64,000 bases of DNA from an uncultured cyanobacterium (GCA_937944885.1 CALFBB010000012.1:1-64000); one strand, 5' to 3'. Shown: positions 9,194 through 19,269, numbered from the stretch's first letter. Notes: generated by a model not told the origin, from the sequence alone. Numbers and translations: made by a program.

Positions 9194-9619
9194 ATGAAAC
9201 ATCTGCTTCTCTGCTGCTGTGGTAGCTGTATCTTTGGCCTAACACTGGCGCAAGGGGCTTGGGGACAAGTTCAATATAGCTTGTTGTTCTTCTCTGACGG
9301 GGAAGGGGCCGGCATCCATGCTTTTCCCTCCTCGAGGGCAGTAGCTCAGCGAGCCTCGCGCTTGCAACCGACGTCTATTGCGTCCATGAGTGCACCGGTC
9401 AGTAGCCCGTACCAACGCTGGCAGCAGATACGTGCTTCGCAATCAGAATCTAGAGAACTACCGGAAACCCTCTACCGCTTCAGTAGGCAGGGATCCGATT
9501 GGATGGAGGAACTTTTGGAGGATCTACCTTTTCGGCTGGAGCAGGGTGGGATTAGCTTGGGCCAGAACAGCCCCTTTTTCCTGAGGCCTGATGGTTTGGG
9601 GTATCGACAATTCTATTAA
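9194..9619 (+). CDS. exported protein of unknown function
   Basis: 141 residues from the ATG at 9194; a TTG two codons upstream is less likely. The first ~24 residues (MKHLLLCCCGSCIFGLTLAQ) form a signal peptide with an unusual cluster of four cysteines in its hydrophobic core, possibly a lipoprotein variant, though no clean lipobox is placed. The mature part contains QVQYSLLFFSDGEGAGIHAF and ends in a Gly/Phe-rich segment. No domain is recognised. No Shine-Dalgarno site is visible. It lies just upstream of the decayed tnpB fragment. Confidence 0.5.
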   Translation: MKHLLLCCCGSCIFGLTLAQGAWGQVQYSLLFFSDGEGAGIHAFPSSRAVAQRASRLQPTSIASMSAPVSSPYQRWQQIRASQSESRELPETLYRFSRQGSDWMEELLEDLPFRLEQGGISLGQNSPFFLRPDGLGYRQFY

Positions 9620-9653
9620 AGCAAGTTGAGAGACTCAACCCCTACAGGATTCA

Positions 9654-9990
9654 TTGAGTGGGATCCGGGTGGGATCGATGAGCCGGTGGGCGGAAAGCTT
9701 GCCTAGCAGGGCGAGAAAAGGTAGCACAGAGGGCGCAGCCGTCTACAATGTGTCTACTGTGGATACCCAAGGATACCCAAGACGGCTACGGTGGGACATG
9801 CCGGAAGTTACGCCTGCAAAGATACGAGTCGTGGTTACGCGCTCGGCCTAGGAACCCACCGGTTGCAACAGGGGAGCAGAACCCCTAGTGACTCAAGGGT
9901 AGCCGGGTAGCGCGCCTTTAGGAAGCTTCAGCCTACCGCCACGCGGGCGCAAGCTAACAGGCTGGGGAGGATTTCAATCGGATGTCAATT
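9654..9990 (+). mobile_element. decayed tnpB 3' end with IS200/IS605-type right-end hairpin
   Basis: The frame to 9851 ends YNVSTVDTQGYPRRLRWDMP followed by EVTPAKIRVV, which resembles the variable C-terminal tail of cyanobacterial TnpB proteins. Nothing of the RuvC core or zinc finger is left. The DNA that follows has a compact fold: CGCGCT (9838) against AGCGCG (9909), GGGG/CCCC around 9871-9885, then GGAAGCTT and a terminal stem CAGCCT/AGGCTG (9929-9934 and 9958-9963), followed by GGGAGGATTT. In intact elements this 3' segment is both transposon right end and omega RNA. The left end and transposase are absent, so the copy is dead. The assignment rests on remembered patterns. Confidence 0.45.
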
Positions 9991-10033
9991 AATTACTCAA
10001 CTTGAGCCTGATTATCATGATGAGTGTTGTGCA

Positions 10034-11770
10034 TCAATAGTGATTGCCCACTTTGCGGTGATGGACAGCAGTGAGTGCATCTAGGCTGGAGACGCGGCCC
10101 GTCTCTAGGATGCTGTAAACAATCCAGTGATCGCTGGTTTCCATGCGGCTGGCTACCCGGCACTCCAAATAAGCCAAGGCATCAGCCAAAATTGGAGACC
10201 CATTAGCAGCAGGGTAAGTTTTGATGCCAGCAAAGCGATTGGCTCCCGGTGGAAAGCGCTTCAGGAAGTGGCGCATCAAGGCTTGATAGTTGCCCTCCTG
10301 CAGGACATTGAGAACAAAGGTATCTCCCACCTGCATAAAGGATTCGATGGCCCGATCTTTGGCCACCGCGATGCTGATCCCCGGCGGCTCTGTACTGGCT
10401 TGGGCTACCCAGGAAGCCAACATAGCGCTATGGGCTTGCCCCTTTTGGGCGGTGATGATGTAGAGGCCATTGCTAATTCGACCTAGGGCGCGATCTAAGT
10501 CGACATCCAGAGCTTTCATTTGCTGGATGTTTCGATCCCGGCTTAGCCATTGGCCTAGGTCGGTGCCGGCTTCCTCGCACAGTTGGAGCAGTGCTCCACT
10601 AGGAGGCTGCTTGAGCAGGATGGGGGTGAAGACCTCTTTGGCCCCAATTTCCTGCAGGGTGTTGCGGCAGAGATAGACCGACTCGTCGTCTTCTCCCCCG
10701 GATTCAAAGAGGCCAAAGCTGTGTTTGCTGTGGGTAGCTGCCAGCAGGGTTTTCAGCAACACTTGCGTTGCTGCTGCATCCGGCCCCGACTGAGGAGGCA
10801 TGCCCACCACCACGCCCAGGGCTAAGCTGACCAGCTCCCGCACCTCATGGGCATCCACCAGGCGCAGATCCACCAGCTCCACCTGGACTCCTGTTTTCTG
10901 GATCCCACGGGCAATGGCTTGCGCCAAGGATTCCGCTTGGCCGTATCCCGACAGATAAAATATGGCCACCATTCGTTCGGTTTTGGCCTGTTCCAGGCTC
11001 CAGGTGCGATATTTTTCTACCCAGTCGGTCAGATGATGACGCAGGAGAGGACCATGACCGGTAGCAATGGCAGCAATCGGAGGTAGCGCCTCCATGCGCT
11101 TGAGGGCAGATAAGACGGAGCGGGCGTTGGGCCCCATTAGGCAGTCGTAGTAGAGTTTGTAGTCCGACTGTAGCAGGTGGGGATGCTCATCCCAGGCAAA
11201 ATCATCGCAGTAGTGCATCCCAAATACATCGCAGGTGTAGAGGATCTGGGTGCCATGGTCGTAGGTGAGGATGGTGTCCGGCCAGTGCAGGTTGGGGGCA
11301 GAGATAAACTCCAAAACATGACCCTTACCCAGATCCAGGCGGTCGCCATTTTTCGCCAGCAGCCGCTCAAAGGGCCGATGCACGAGATCCTCTAGGAACT
11401 GCACCGCTACTTTGGAGGCAACTACGGTCAGGTGGGGGGCGATCTGCAACAAATCTTTCACCAGCCCGCTGTGATCCGGTTCGGTATGGCTGACCACCAG
11501 ATAATCAATCTGGGTTGGATCTAGGATCCCGTGCAGGAGATCCAAGTACAACTGACGAAACTTCTCGTGGGAGGTATCGATGAGAGCGATCTTCTCGCCT
11601 CGAATCAGAAAGGAGTTGTAAGTGGTGCCGTTCTCCAGGGCAAACTCAATATCAAAACGATCCCGATCCCAATCTTGAGAGCGAATGGCAAGAGTATCTG
11701 CCCCGATGGGCAAAGTTTGTAGGGTGAGATGAGCTTGAACTGAACGGGGTTCGAGAGTAACGACAGCCAT
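10034..11770 (-). CDS. flv3: flavodiiron protein, Flv3 type
   Basis: Reduces O2 to water with electrons from the photosynthetic chain, protecting photosystem I; cyanobacterial Flv3 normally works with Flv1, which is not in this window. 578 residues from the ATG at 11770, which has GGAGG upstream; the 75 residues in frame before it overlap the leader and hflX end. Order: metallo-beta-lactamase-like di-iron domain with HTEPDH (His95, Glu97, Asp99, His100), His162, Asp181 and His239; flavodoxin-like domain (IFYLSGYGQAESLAQAIARG); C-terminal flavin reductase domain (GLYIITAQKG, AVAKDRAIESFMQVGD). The full ligand set fits Flv3 better than Flv1. Follows hflX by 89 bp. Confidence 0.88.
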   Translation of the reverse strand: MAVVTLEPRSVQAHLTLQTLPIGADTLAIRSQDWDRDRFDIEFALENGTTYNSFLIRGEKIALIDTSHEKFRQLYLDLLHGILDPTQIDYLVVSHTEPDHSGLVKDLLQIAPHLTVVASKVAVQFLEDLVHRPFERLLAKNGDRLDLGKGHVLEFISAPNLHWPDTILTYDHGTQILYTCDVFGMHYCDDFAWDEHPHLLQSDYKLYYDCLMGPNARSVLSALKRMEALPPIAAIATGHGPLLRHHLTDWVEKYRTWSLEQAKTERMVAIFYLSGYGQAESLAQAIARGIQKTGVQVELVDLRLVDAHEVRELVSLALGVVVGMPPQSGPDAAATQVLLKTLLAATHSKHSFGLFESGGEDDESVYLCRNTLQEIGAKEVFTPILLKQPPSGALLQLCEEAGTDLGQWLSRDRNIQQMKALDVDLDRALGRISNGLYIITAQKGQAHSAMLASWVAQASTEPPGISIAVAKDRAIESFMQVGDTFVLNVLQEGNYQALMRHFLKRFPPGANRFAGIKTYPAANGSPILADALAYLECRVASRMETSDHWIVYSILETGRVSSLDALTAVHHRKVGNHY

Positions 11771-11859
11771 GCTCCCTCCTGTCAAGCCTACAGTAACGGT
11801 TCTAGTCTCAATGTAACCGAATATTAGTGTTTCTATTGTTTTCTCAATGTTGCTGGATG

Positions 11860-13584
11860 TCATCCCCCTGAATTGGGATCCCTTAGGGCCAGCGCGAACT
11901 CCATCAAGGTATGGCGCAGCTGATCCAGGTTCTTGCCGGTGATGGAGGAGACAAACAAAGCCTTCGGATAGAGCAAGCGCACATCTTCCAGCCATTCTGG
12001 ATCCACACAGTCAATTTTGTTGAAAACCAGTTGTCGAGGCCCGGTTGCCAGGGGCATTTCATCCAACAATTTCTCGACGGCGGCAATTTGGCCCTCCCAA
12101 TTGGGATGGGAGAGATCCACCACATGCAGCAGAGCATCGGCTTCGGTCACTTCTTCTAGGGTGGCTTGAAAGGCATCCACCAGTTGCTCCGGCAATTCGG
12201 TTAAGAACCCCACGGTGTCGGTGAGCAGTACCGCCTGATGATTAGGCAGATCCAAGCGGCGAGTAGTGGGATCCAAGGTGGCAAACAGTTGGTCTGCTGC
12301 GTAAACCTGAGAATGGGTAAGGGCATTGAGGAGGGTGGATTTGCCGGCATTGGTGTAGCCGACAATGGCCACTACCGGAATTTGGGATCCCTCCCGCCGT
12401 TGCCGTTGCCGCTGCCGATGGTTTCTCAGCTCTTGCACCTGTTGCCGCAGCTTGCTGATGCGCCGTTGAATGGCCCGCCGTTCCATTTCCAGTTGGGTTT
12501 CCCCAGGGCCACGGGTACCGATACCGCCGCCCAAGCGGGACATGGTGCGTCCCCGGCCGGCCAAGCGGGGCAACAAATACTGCAGTTGGGCCAATTCCAC
12601 CTGCAATTTACCGGCGCGGGTCCTGGCCCGTTGGGCAAATATATCTAGGATCACCTCGCTGCGATCCACCACCCTTACCCCCACTGCTTCTTCTAGGCTG
12701 CGCACCTGACTGGGGGTCAGTTCCCGGTCGAAGACCACCAGGTTGGCTCCCAAATCTTGGACCAGCAGGGCCAATTCTTGCACCTTACCGGAACCGATCA
12801 CCGTACCGGAACTGGGGCCTTCTCGCTTTTGCCACAGACTTTGCAGAACCTGACCGCCGGCGCTTTCCACCAAGCGGCCCAACTCGGTCAAGACATCCAC
12901 TAGGTCTTCGCTGCTTTGGCCAGGCTCTTGCAGCCCCACCAGAATGGCGCGATCCTGATTTAGATCCACCTGGTGAGTTGTCAATTGGCGCCGAAATTGA
13001 TCCTCGAGATCTTCCACCAGCTGCTGCAGATCTTGTTCGGCCAGCTGGGCTAGGGGTAGAGGATCTGAAACCGACCAGCGGCTGTCTCCATGGGGCAGCA
13101 AGTGGGCTAGATAAGCTCGCTCGATAAAGCCGGTGGCTGTACCGCCTCGGCGCAGGTGACCACTGGATTTGGAAACCGAGAGGGTGATCAAAGCATCCAA
13201 CCGCTGCAGGGCCATGGCGGTGAGGGCCTTTTGCCCCGGCCCTTCCAAACCGGTTTGGGTGGTGATACAGCGAATGCCGGAGAGTCGTTCTGCGCCTTGG
13301 CGAGGCAGCTCCCAAGCGGGAATCTGGGTTTCAAAGGGGGATCCCACCCCCACCCGAATCACCTGGCCGCGTCGGTTGAGGTAAACGCTGATCGGTTGAT
13401 AATCCAGCTCCTGACAGATGGATCCCAGTCGTTGGGCAAACTCAACCGTCACCAGGCTACTGGGGGGTAAGCGCAGTTGATAAAGCCGTTGCAGTTGCTT
13501 TTGCTGGTAGGGTTTTAAGCCTTTACCACGGGCATTGGCCAAACGTTGGCTAGGTTGGTTGGAAGCAGTGCTAACCCTGGGCAT
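11860..13584 (-). CDS. hflX: ribosome-associated GTPase HflX
   Basis: 574 residues, longer than the ~430 of E. coli HflX because of an N-terminal extension of about 170 residues, as in other cyanobacteria. The HflX domain holds SGKVQELALLVQDLGANLVV and the Gly-rich GGGIGTRGPGETQLE, then an Arg/Gln-rich coiled linker and the G domain with GYTNAGKST near 410, DTVGFL and NKID. HflX binds the 50S subunit and rescues or splits stalled ribosomes under heat stress. Divergent from the invertase gene; flv3 follows on the same strand. Confidence 0.95.
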   Translation of the reverse strand: MPRVSTASNQPSQRLANARGKGLKPYQQKQLQRLYQLRLPPSSLVTVEFAQRLGSICQELDYQPISVYLNRRGQVIRVGVGSPFETQIPAWELPRQGAERLSGIRCITTQTGLEGPGQKALTAMALQRLDALITLSVSKSSGHLRRGGTATGFIERAYLAHLLPHGDSRWSVSDPLPLAQLAEQDLQQLVEDLEDQFRRQLTTHQVDLNQDRAILVGLQEPGQSSEDLVDVLTELGRLVESAGGQVLQSLWQKREGPSSGTVIGSGKVQELALLVQDLGANLVVFDRELTPSQVRSLEEAVGVRVVDRSEVILDIFAQRARTRAGKLQVELAQLQYLLPRLAGRGRTMSRLGGGIGTRGPGETQLEMERRAIQRRISKLRQQVQELRNHRQRQRQRREGSQIPVVAIVGYTNAGKSTLLNALTHSQVYAADQLFATLDPTTRRLDLPNHQAVLLTDTVGFLTELPEQLVDAFQATLEEVTEADALLHVVDLSHPNWEGQIAAVEKLLDEMPLATGPRQLVFNKIDCVDPEWLEDVRLLYPKALFVSSITGKNLDQLRHTLMEFALALRDPNSGG

Positions 13585-13687
13585 AGGGGCGGCAAGAGAC
13601 CCAAAGAACGACTTTCATCTACCATACACGCCGGAGCCTGGGGAGCTGGGAAATGGGGGATGGAGGGGTGAGGTCCATCTTTTTCAA

Positions 13688-13705
13688 CAGGGATCCGGAT
13701 CCCTG
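13688..13705. repeat. 18-bp perfect palindrome made of two HIP-like cores
   Basis: CAGGGATCC followed directly by GGATCCCTG reads the same on both strands. It combines two copies of the over-represented GGATCC word back to back in the divergent hflX/invertase promoter region, 66 bp before the invertase start. It may be a by-product of the repeat or an operator. Confidence 0.8.
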
Positions 13706-13770
13706 CAGTTTGTCCGGTTGATGGAAGGGCGTCGGTAAGAATAGAACTCAGCCCCCCTCAAACCTCGAGT

Positions 13771-15246
13771 ATGCTCCCTGAAGCTGAGATTATCCGTATT
13801 GCCCGCGATCTCCTCTACAATCGCGCCATGGTTTACTACCAAGACAAGCCGATCGGCACCTTGGCTGCCATCCCTCAGAAAACTCACACCTACGTGGAAG
13901 GACGGCTTAAGGTAGTGGAATCCGGCCCTGACCTAAACTATCAGGAGGTCTTCATTCGAGATAACGTGCCGACGATGGTGTTTTTTCTGCTGGATGGACG
14001 GGCAGACATCATGCGCCGATTTTTGGATACTTGCCTGAGTCTCCAGAGCACCCATCCCCAAACGGCAGGCATTTTCCCCAGCAGCTTTACAGTAGATGGC
14101 GACCGCCTCGTAGGGGATTATGGCCAGCGGGCCATTGGACGGGTGATCTCGGTGGATGCCACACTTTGGTGGCCGATATTGGCTTACGTGTACGTAAAAC
14201 ACAGCCGAGATGAGGATTGGGCCCGGCAACCCCAGGTACAAAATGGCCTACAACGCTTTTTGGATTTAATTTTGCATCCGGGCTTCCGAGAGGCGCCTAC
14301 CCTGTATGTACCGGATGGGGCTTTTATGATTGACCGTCCAATGGATGTGTGGGGCTGCCCGCTGGAGATTCAGGTATTGCTCTATGGGGCTTTGTTGAGT
14401 GCGGCAGCTTTAATCCGGTTGGATTTAGAAAAGGGTTGTGACTCGGATCTCCTCGTACAAAAGCGACGGTCTCAAATGGAGCAGGTGGTGAACTGGGCCA
14501 GACGGCTACGCTGTTATTTACTAAAACATTACTGGGTCAATACTCATACGGTGCAAGTGTTGCGGCGGCGACCAACCGAACAGTACGGTGATGCCATCAG
14601 CAATGAGTACAACATTCAAACCGAAACCATTCCCCATTGGTTACAACACTGGCTGGGATCCCGAGGCGGATATCTGATCGGCAATGTGCGCACAGGTCGC
14701 CCGGATTTTCGGTTCTTTTCCTTGGGGAACTGTTTGGGGGCAATTTTTGATGTGCTATCTCAAGCCCAGCAACGGGCTTTATTCAGCCTCATTTTGCACA
14801 ACCAAGGGGAGTTGATTGCGGAAATGCCCTTACGTATTTGTCATCCTCCTTTGGAGGATGCCGATTGGCGCAACAAAACCGGCTATGACCCGAAAAACCG
14901 CCCTTGGTGCTACCACAACGCCGGCCATTGGCCTTGCCTGCTCTGGTTTTTAATTTTGGCGGTGCTGCGTCATCAACAGGGATCTAGCTCCGATTTGCGC
15001 CATGGGTGGCTCTACCTGCCAATGCAGGAGCTGTTGCAGCAGTCCTATCAGAAGTTGCTCAGACGGTTGCCGGAGCAAAAGTGGGCCGAGTACTTCGATG
15101 GCCCAACCGGTATATGGATGGGACAACAAGCACGACTCTACCAAACCTGGACGGTGGCCGGATTTCTCCTGGCTCACCACTTACTCAAGGTTAATCCCGA
15201 AGATGCCGGTGTGTTTAGCCTCCCCAAGCTGGGATCCCTGCGCTAA
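13771..15246 (+). CDS. alkaline/neutral invertase, glycoside hydrolase family 100
   Basis: Splits sucrose into glucose and fructose in the cytoplasm. 491 residues, normal for cyanobacterial GH100. Family motifs: FIRDNVPTMVFFLLDG, FPSSFTVDG, GRVISVDATLWWPIL (with the family's catalytic Asp region), FMIDRPMDVWGCPLEIQVLL, NEYNIQTETIPHWL, GNVRTGRPDFRFFSLGNCL and NRPWCYHNAGHWPCLLW. The ATG at 13771 has no clear Shine-Dalgarno site. No sucrose synthesis gene is adjacent. Divergent from hflX across 186 bp that contain an 18-bp palindrome. Confidence 0.93.
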   Translation: MLPEAEIIRIARDLLYNRAMVYYQDKPIGTLAAIPQKTHTYVEGRLKVVESGPDLNYQEVFIRDNVPTMVFFLLDGRADIMRRFLDTCLSLQSTHPQTAGIFPSSFTVDGDRLVGDYGQRAIGRVISVDATLWWPILAYVYVKHSRDEDWARQPQVQNGLQRFLDLILHPGFREAPTLYVPDGAFMIDRPMDVWGCPLEIQVLLYGALLSAAALIRLDLEKGCDSDLLVQKRRSQMEQVVNWARRLRCYLLKHYWVNTHTVQVLRRRPTEQYGDAISNEYNIQTETIPHWLQHWLGSRGGYLIGNVRTGRPDFRFFSLGNCLGAIFDVLSQAQQRALFSLILHNQGELIAEMPLRICHPPLEDADWRNKTGYDPKNRPWCYHNAGHWPCLLWFLILAVLRHQQGSSSDLRHGWLYLPMQELLQQSYQKLLRRLPEQKWAEYFDGPTGIWMGQQARLYQTWTVAGFLLAHHLLKVNPEDAGVFSLPKLGSLR

Positions 15247-15269
15247 GGCCAACCCAGTTATCTGAAAGT

Positions 15270-17903
15270 TCAAGAGGGGATCCCGAGTAAATCCTCAATT
15301 CTAGGCATTTGCTCCAAGGGAATTACCCGGCCCTCATTTTCAAAGTCTGGAATTTCGTGAAAGTTGAGGTAGCGGTAGAGTTCGCCGGCAAAAGGTTGCA
15401 ACTTGTTGGAGACAATCTCTTGATATTCTTCTGGTGTTGGGATCCGACCCAATAGAGCACAAGCGGCTGCTAGCTCGGCAGAGCCCAGATAGACCCGCGC
15501 ATCTTTGCCCATGCGGTTGTTGAAATTGCGGGTGGAAGTGGACATGACTGTGGCCCCATCTTCCACGCGAGCTTGGTTGCCCATACATAGGCTACATCCG
15601 GGCATTTCCGTACGGGCACCGACAGCGGCAAAGGTGCCATAGACTCCTTCTGAGCGCAGCTGTGCTTCATCCATCCGGGTCGGAGGGCAGATCCAAAATT
15701 GACGTACCTTAGCTCGGCCCTGCCCTTCTAAAATCTTGGCAGCTGCTCGATAGTGACCGATATTGGTCATGCAAGAGCCGATAAATACCTCATCGATCTG
15801 GATCGGGGTATCGGGATTGCCTGCTGCATTTTGAGCATAGACCTCACTCAAGGTCATCACCTTATCAGGGTCATTGGGGGCACAAACAATCGGCTCGGTG
15901 ATGCTGCTCAAATCAATCTCAATAACTTCGGCATATTCAGCATCGGGATCGGCTTCCATCAAACTGGGATTGGCCAACCAGGCCTCCATTTTGGCAATGC
16001 GCCGCAGCAGAGTCCTAGCATCCTGATAACCGCGGGCAATCATGTTTTTGAGCAGAACCACATTGGAGCGCAGGTATTCTGAAACTGTTTCAATGCTGAG
16101 TTTGATGGTGCAACCGGCACAGTTGCGCTCCGCCGAAGCATCGGTGAACTCAAAGGCTTGCTCCACTTTCAAATCGGGTAAGCCTTCAATCTCCATAATC
16201 CGGCCGGCGAAGACATTCTTTTTGCCCTGTTTCTCAACTGTCAACAATCCCTTTTGAATGGCTACGTAGGGAATGGCATGGACAACATCCCGCAGGGTGA
16301 TCCCCGGTTGCAACTGGCCTGTAAAGCGCACCAGCACCGACTCCGGCATATCCAGAGGCATCACCCCCAGAGCGGCGGCAAAAGCCACCAACCCGGATCC
16401 GGCGGGAAAGGAGATCCCCAAGGGAAAACGAGTATGGGAGTCGCCGCCGGTACCCACGGTATCCGGTAGCAGCATGCGATTGAGCCAAGAGTGGATAATG
16501 CCATCCCCAGGGCGCAGGACAACCCCGCCGCGGGAGGCAAAAAAGTCCGGTAGCTCTTTCTGGATTTTGATGTCTACTGGCTTGGGGTAAGCAGCTGTGT
16601 GGCAGAAGCTTTGCAACACCAAGTCGGCATTAAATCCCAGACAGGCCAGTTCCTTTAACTCATCGCGGGTCATCGGGCCGGTGGTGTCTTGGGATCCGAC
16701 AGTGGTCATCAGGGGTTCGCAGCTCATGCCCGGACGTACCCCTGGCAGGCCACAGGCTTTACCGACCATTTTTTGCGCGAGGGTATAGCCTTTGCCGGTT
16801 TCTGCCGGTGGGGTAGGACGAATAAACAGCGGCGAGGGAGCCAGCCCCAAGGCTTGGCGGGTTTTGTCGGTGAGGGCACGGCCAATCAGCAGCGGGATCC
16901 GGCCCCCCGCCCGCACCTCATCGGTCAGGGTTTGGGGCTTGAGACTAAAGGTGGAGAGGATCTGGCCGGACTCAGAGGTGATCACCCCTTGGTAGGGATG
17001 AATGGTAATGACCATGCCGGTTTCTAACCCGGAGACATCACACTGAATGGGCAGAGCTCCGGCATCCTCGGCAGTGTTGAAGAAAATGGGTGCAATGGTA
17101 CCCCCCAGGATGACGCCCCCGGCCCGCTTATTGGGAATATAGGGAAGATCATGGCCAATATGCCAGAGCACCGAGTTGATGGCGGATTTGCGGGAGGAGC
17201 CTGTACCCACCACATCCCCGACAAAGGCAACAGGATGCCCCTTTTGCTTCAACTCAGCCATGATGGCCAGGGATCCGGGCGCCCGTGATTCCAACATGGC
17301 CAGAGCGTGAAGCGGAATATCGGGACGGGTGGTGGCATGGGAGGCGGGCGAGAGATCGTCGGTGTTGATCTCCCCGTTCACTTTGAAGACTGTCACGGTT
17401 ATCGCTTCAGGCAGGGGAGGCTTGGCGGTAAACCATTCTCCCTCGGCCCAGGAGTGGATCACCTGTTGGGCATAGGGATTGCCGGAGCGGTGGAGCTCCC
17501 AGATGTCGTGAAAAGCATCGAAGATCAGCAGCGTATGGCTGAGGGCTCGGGCAGCCGCTGTAGCAATTTCAGGCCGCCTATCCTGCAGCAACTCCACCAG
17601 TACCTGAACGTTGTAGCCCCCTAGCATGGTGCCCAGGATCTGCACCGCCTGCAAAGGGCTGATCAGGGGGGATAGAGTTTCTCCCTTGACGATGGAGGCC
17701 AAAAAGCCTGCTTTTACATAAGCGGCTTCATCCACACCGGGTGGGATCCGCTCCGTGAGCAGGTACAACAAAAACTCTTCTTCCCCGGCAGGTGGGGCCT
17801 TGAGCAAATCGCACAACTGACTGGTCTGGGCGGCGGTCAGCGGTAATGGCGGGATCCCTTGGCGCTCCCGCTCAGCAGCATGGGTACGATACTCGGCCAA
17901 CAT
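15270..17903 (-). CDS. acnB: bifunctional aconitate hydratase 2 / 2-methylisocitrate dehydratase
   Basis: Interconverts citrate and isocitrate. 877 residues from the ATG at 17903 (MLAEYRTHAAER), with GGAGG about 9 bp upstream; a start 12 codons earlier is less likely since AcnB proteins begin at this point. Order: HEAT-like domain (QAVQILGTMLGGYNVQVLVE), swivel domain (FKVNGEINTDDLSPASHA), then the [4Fe-4S] domains with GGDSHTRFPLGISF, IGSCMTNIGHYRAAAKIL and GCSLCMGNQ supplying cluster cysteines. The convergent invertase gene stops 23 bp away. A neighbouring transaldolase is on the same strand. Confidence 0.96.
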   Translation of the reverse strand: MLAEYRTHAAERERQGIPPLPLTAAQTSQLCDLLKAPPAGEEEFLLYLLTERIPPGVDEAAYVKAGFLASIVKGETLSPLISPLQAVQILGTMLGGYNVQVLVELLQDRRPEIATAAARALSHTLLIFDAFHDIWELHRSGNPYAQQVIHSWAEGEWFTAKPPLPEAITVTVFKVNGEINTDDLSPASHATTRPDIPLHALAMLESRAPGSLAIMAELKQKGHPVAFVGDVVGTGSSRKSAINSVLWHIGHDLPYIPNKRAGGVILGGTIAPIFFNTAEDAGALPIQCDVSGLETGMVITIHPYQGVITSESGQILSTFSLKPQTLTDEVRAGGRIPLLIGRALTDKTRQALGLAPSPLFIRPTPPAETGKGYTLAQKMVGKACGLPGVRPGMSCEPLMTTVGSQDTTGPMTRDELKELACLGFNADLVLQSFCHTAAYPKPVDIKIQKELPDFFASRGGVVLRPGDGIIHSWLNRMLLPDTVGTGGDSHTRFPLGISFPAGSGLVAFAAALGVMPLDMPESVLVRFTGQLQPGITLRDVVHAIPYVAIQKGLLTVEKQGKKNVFAGRIMEIEGLPDLKVEQAFEFTDASAERNCAGCTIKLSIETVSEYLRSNVVLLKNMIARGYQDARTLLRRIAKMEAWLANPSLMEADPDAEYAEVIEIDLSSITEPIVCAPNDPDKVMTLSEVYAQNAAGNPDTPIQIDEVFIGSCMTNIGHYRAAAKILEGQGRAKVRQFWICPPTRMDEAQLRSEGVYGTFAAVGARTEMPGCSLCMGNQARVEDGATVMSTSTRNFNNRMGKDARVYLGSAELAAACALLGRIPTPEEYQEIVSNKLQPFAGELYRYLNFHEIPDFENEGRVIPLEQMPRIEDLLGIPS

Positions 17904-18090
17904 AGGGATCCCCTCCACACATCCAGACGCAATGGACAAGGATCCTTATTTTACGCCGGGAGCCCAGATCCGAGGTGTTTAGGATGAACGGCAAAAGAAA
18001 GGGGAGATGGTCCTGCCGATGGCAAGCCTTCTTGCACCCCCATGGCCCCAAGACACAGGGATGAGAACATCCTGGAGTCTCCCGGCCACT

Positions 18091-19269
18091 CTATTGTTTC
18101 AAGTAGACGGCTGCCCCTAGCCCTACTAACATCTCCTCAGGGGTGATCTTGCCATCTTGGTTGGCATCGAGGGCATCAAACACGCGATCGGCTCCCATCC
18201 ATTCCTCGCGGGTGATAAAGCCATCCCCATCCAGGTCATAGACGCGAAAGACATCCTGAGCTGCGTGGGTGATGACTTCCTTGTTGCCCTCCAGTTTGTG
18301 CAGCCGCTCGGTGAGCAAAGTTTCCAGAGCCACCAGCGCCTTGGAGAAGCCTTGGATCCCTTCTTCGAGTTTTTCGGAGGCCATGCGGTTTTCCCGGTGC
18401 ATTTGGTCAAAGGTGGCCTTGTCCATGACCAGGCGGGGGATATCCATTTTTTTTGCCTTTTCTGGATCGAGCTTGCGGGTGAGCTCCCCTTCGGTGTTTT
18501 GTAGCTCCGTCAATAACCCCGGTGAGATGGTGAGCAGATCACAGCCGGCCAGCTCTAGGATTTCACCAATGTTGCGGAAGCTAGCCCCCATGACTTCCGT
18601 TGGGAAATCAAATTTGCGGAAGTAATTGTAGATCTCGGTTACCGAGCGTACCCCCGGATCCTCGGCAGGGGGATAGCTCTCCCGACCGGTATTCTTCTTG
18701 TACCAGTCCAGGATGCGCCCGACAAAGGGGGAGATGAGCTTAACGCCTGCTTCTGCACAGGCAACAGCTTGGTGCAAGCCAAACAACAGGGTTAGGTTGC
18801 AGTGGATCCCTTCCTTTTCCAGGATCTCGGCAGCCCGGATCCCCTCCCAGGTGGAGGCAATTTTAATCAAGACGCGATTAGGATCGGCCCCCGCTGCTTT
18901 GTAGCGCTCGATCAGATGGCGAGCCTTAGCTACTGTGGCTTCAGTATCGTAGGAAAGGCGAGCATCGACTTCTGTAGAGACCCGCCCAGGGATAATTGAT
19001 AGGATGCGTAAGCCAAAAGCAACCGCCAGTTGATCGATGGCACAGGAAACCACTGCTTGCGGCTCAGCTTTGGCTCCCACTTCCTGGCGGGCTTTGAGCA
19101 AGGTTTCATCAACAATACTCTGATACTGCGGCATTTGGGCTGCAGCCGTGATCAGAGAAGGATTGGTGGTGGCATCCTGCGGCTTAAAACTTTCAATGGC
19201 GTTGATGTCTCCTGTATCGGCGACCACGACAGTCATCTGCCGCAACTGCTCCAGCAAGCTCTTGCTCAT
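18091..19269 (-). CDS. tal: transaldolase with C-terminal EF-hand pair
   Basis: Transfers a dihydroxyacetone unit between sugar phosphates in the non-oxidative pentose phosphate pathway. Residues 1-320 are a TalB-type barrel with VVADTGDI (Asp18), DATTNPSLI, and the Schiff-base lysine Lys136 in [10 protein letters not shown]. Residues 345-356 ([12 protein letters not shown]) and 368-379 ([12 protein letters not shown]) are two canonical 12-residue EF-hand loops with acidic residues at 1, 3, 5 and Glu at 12, so calcium binding is likely. E. coli TalB lacks this tail; I recall it from some other cyanobacteria. Probably monocistronic; the acnB start lies about 190 bp downstream on the same strand. 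Confidence 0.95.
   Translation of the reverse strand: MSKSLLEQLRQMTVVVADTGDINAIESFKPQDATTNPSLITAAAQMPQYQSIVDETLLKARQEVGAKAEPQAVVSCAIDQLAVAFGLRILSIIPGRVSTEVDARLSYDTEATVAKARHLIERYKAAGADPNRVLIKIASTWEGIRAAEILEKEGIHCNLTLLFGLHQAVACAEAGVKLISPFVGRILDWYKKNTGRESYPPAEDPGVRSVTEIYNYFRKFDFPTEVMGASFRNIGEILELAGCDLLTISPGLLTELQNTEGELTRKLDPEKAKKMDIPRLVMDKATFDQMHRENRMASEKLEEGIQGFSKALVALETLLTERLHKLEGNKEVITHAAQDVFRVYDLDGDGFITREEWMGADRVFDALDANQDGKITPEEMLVGLGAAVYLKQ

Noticed and set aside
11771-11995. 75 extra residues at the start of flv3.
   Set aside because: They overlap the hflX stop and include no conserved sequence; GGAGG supports 11770.
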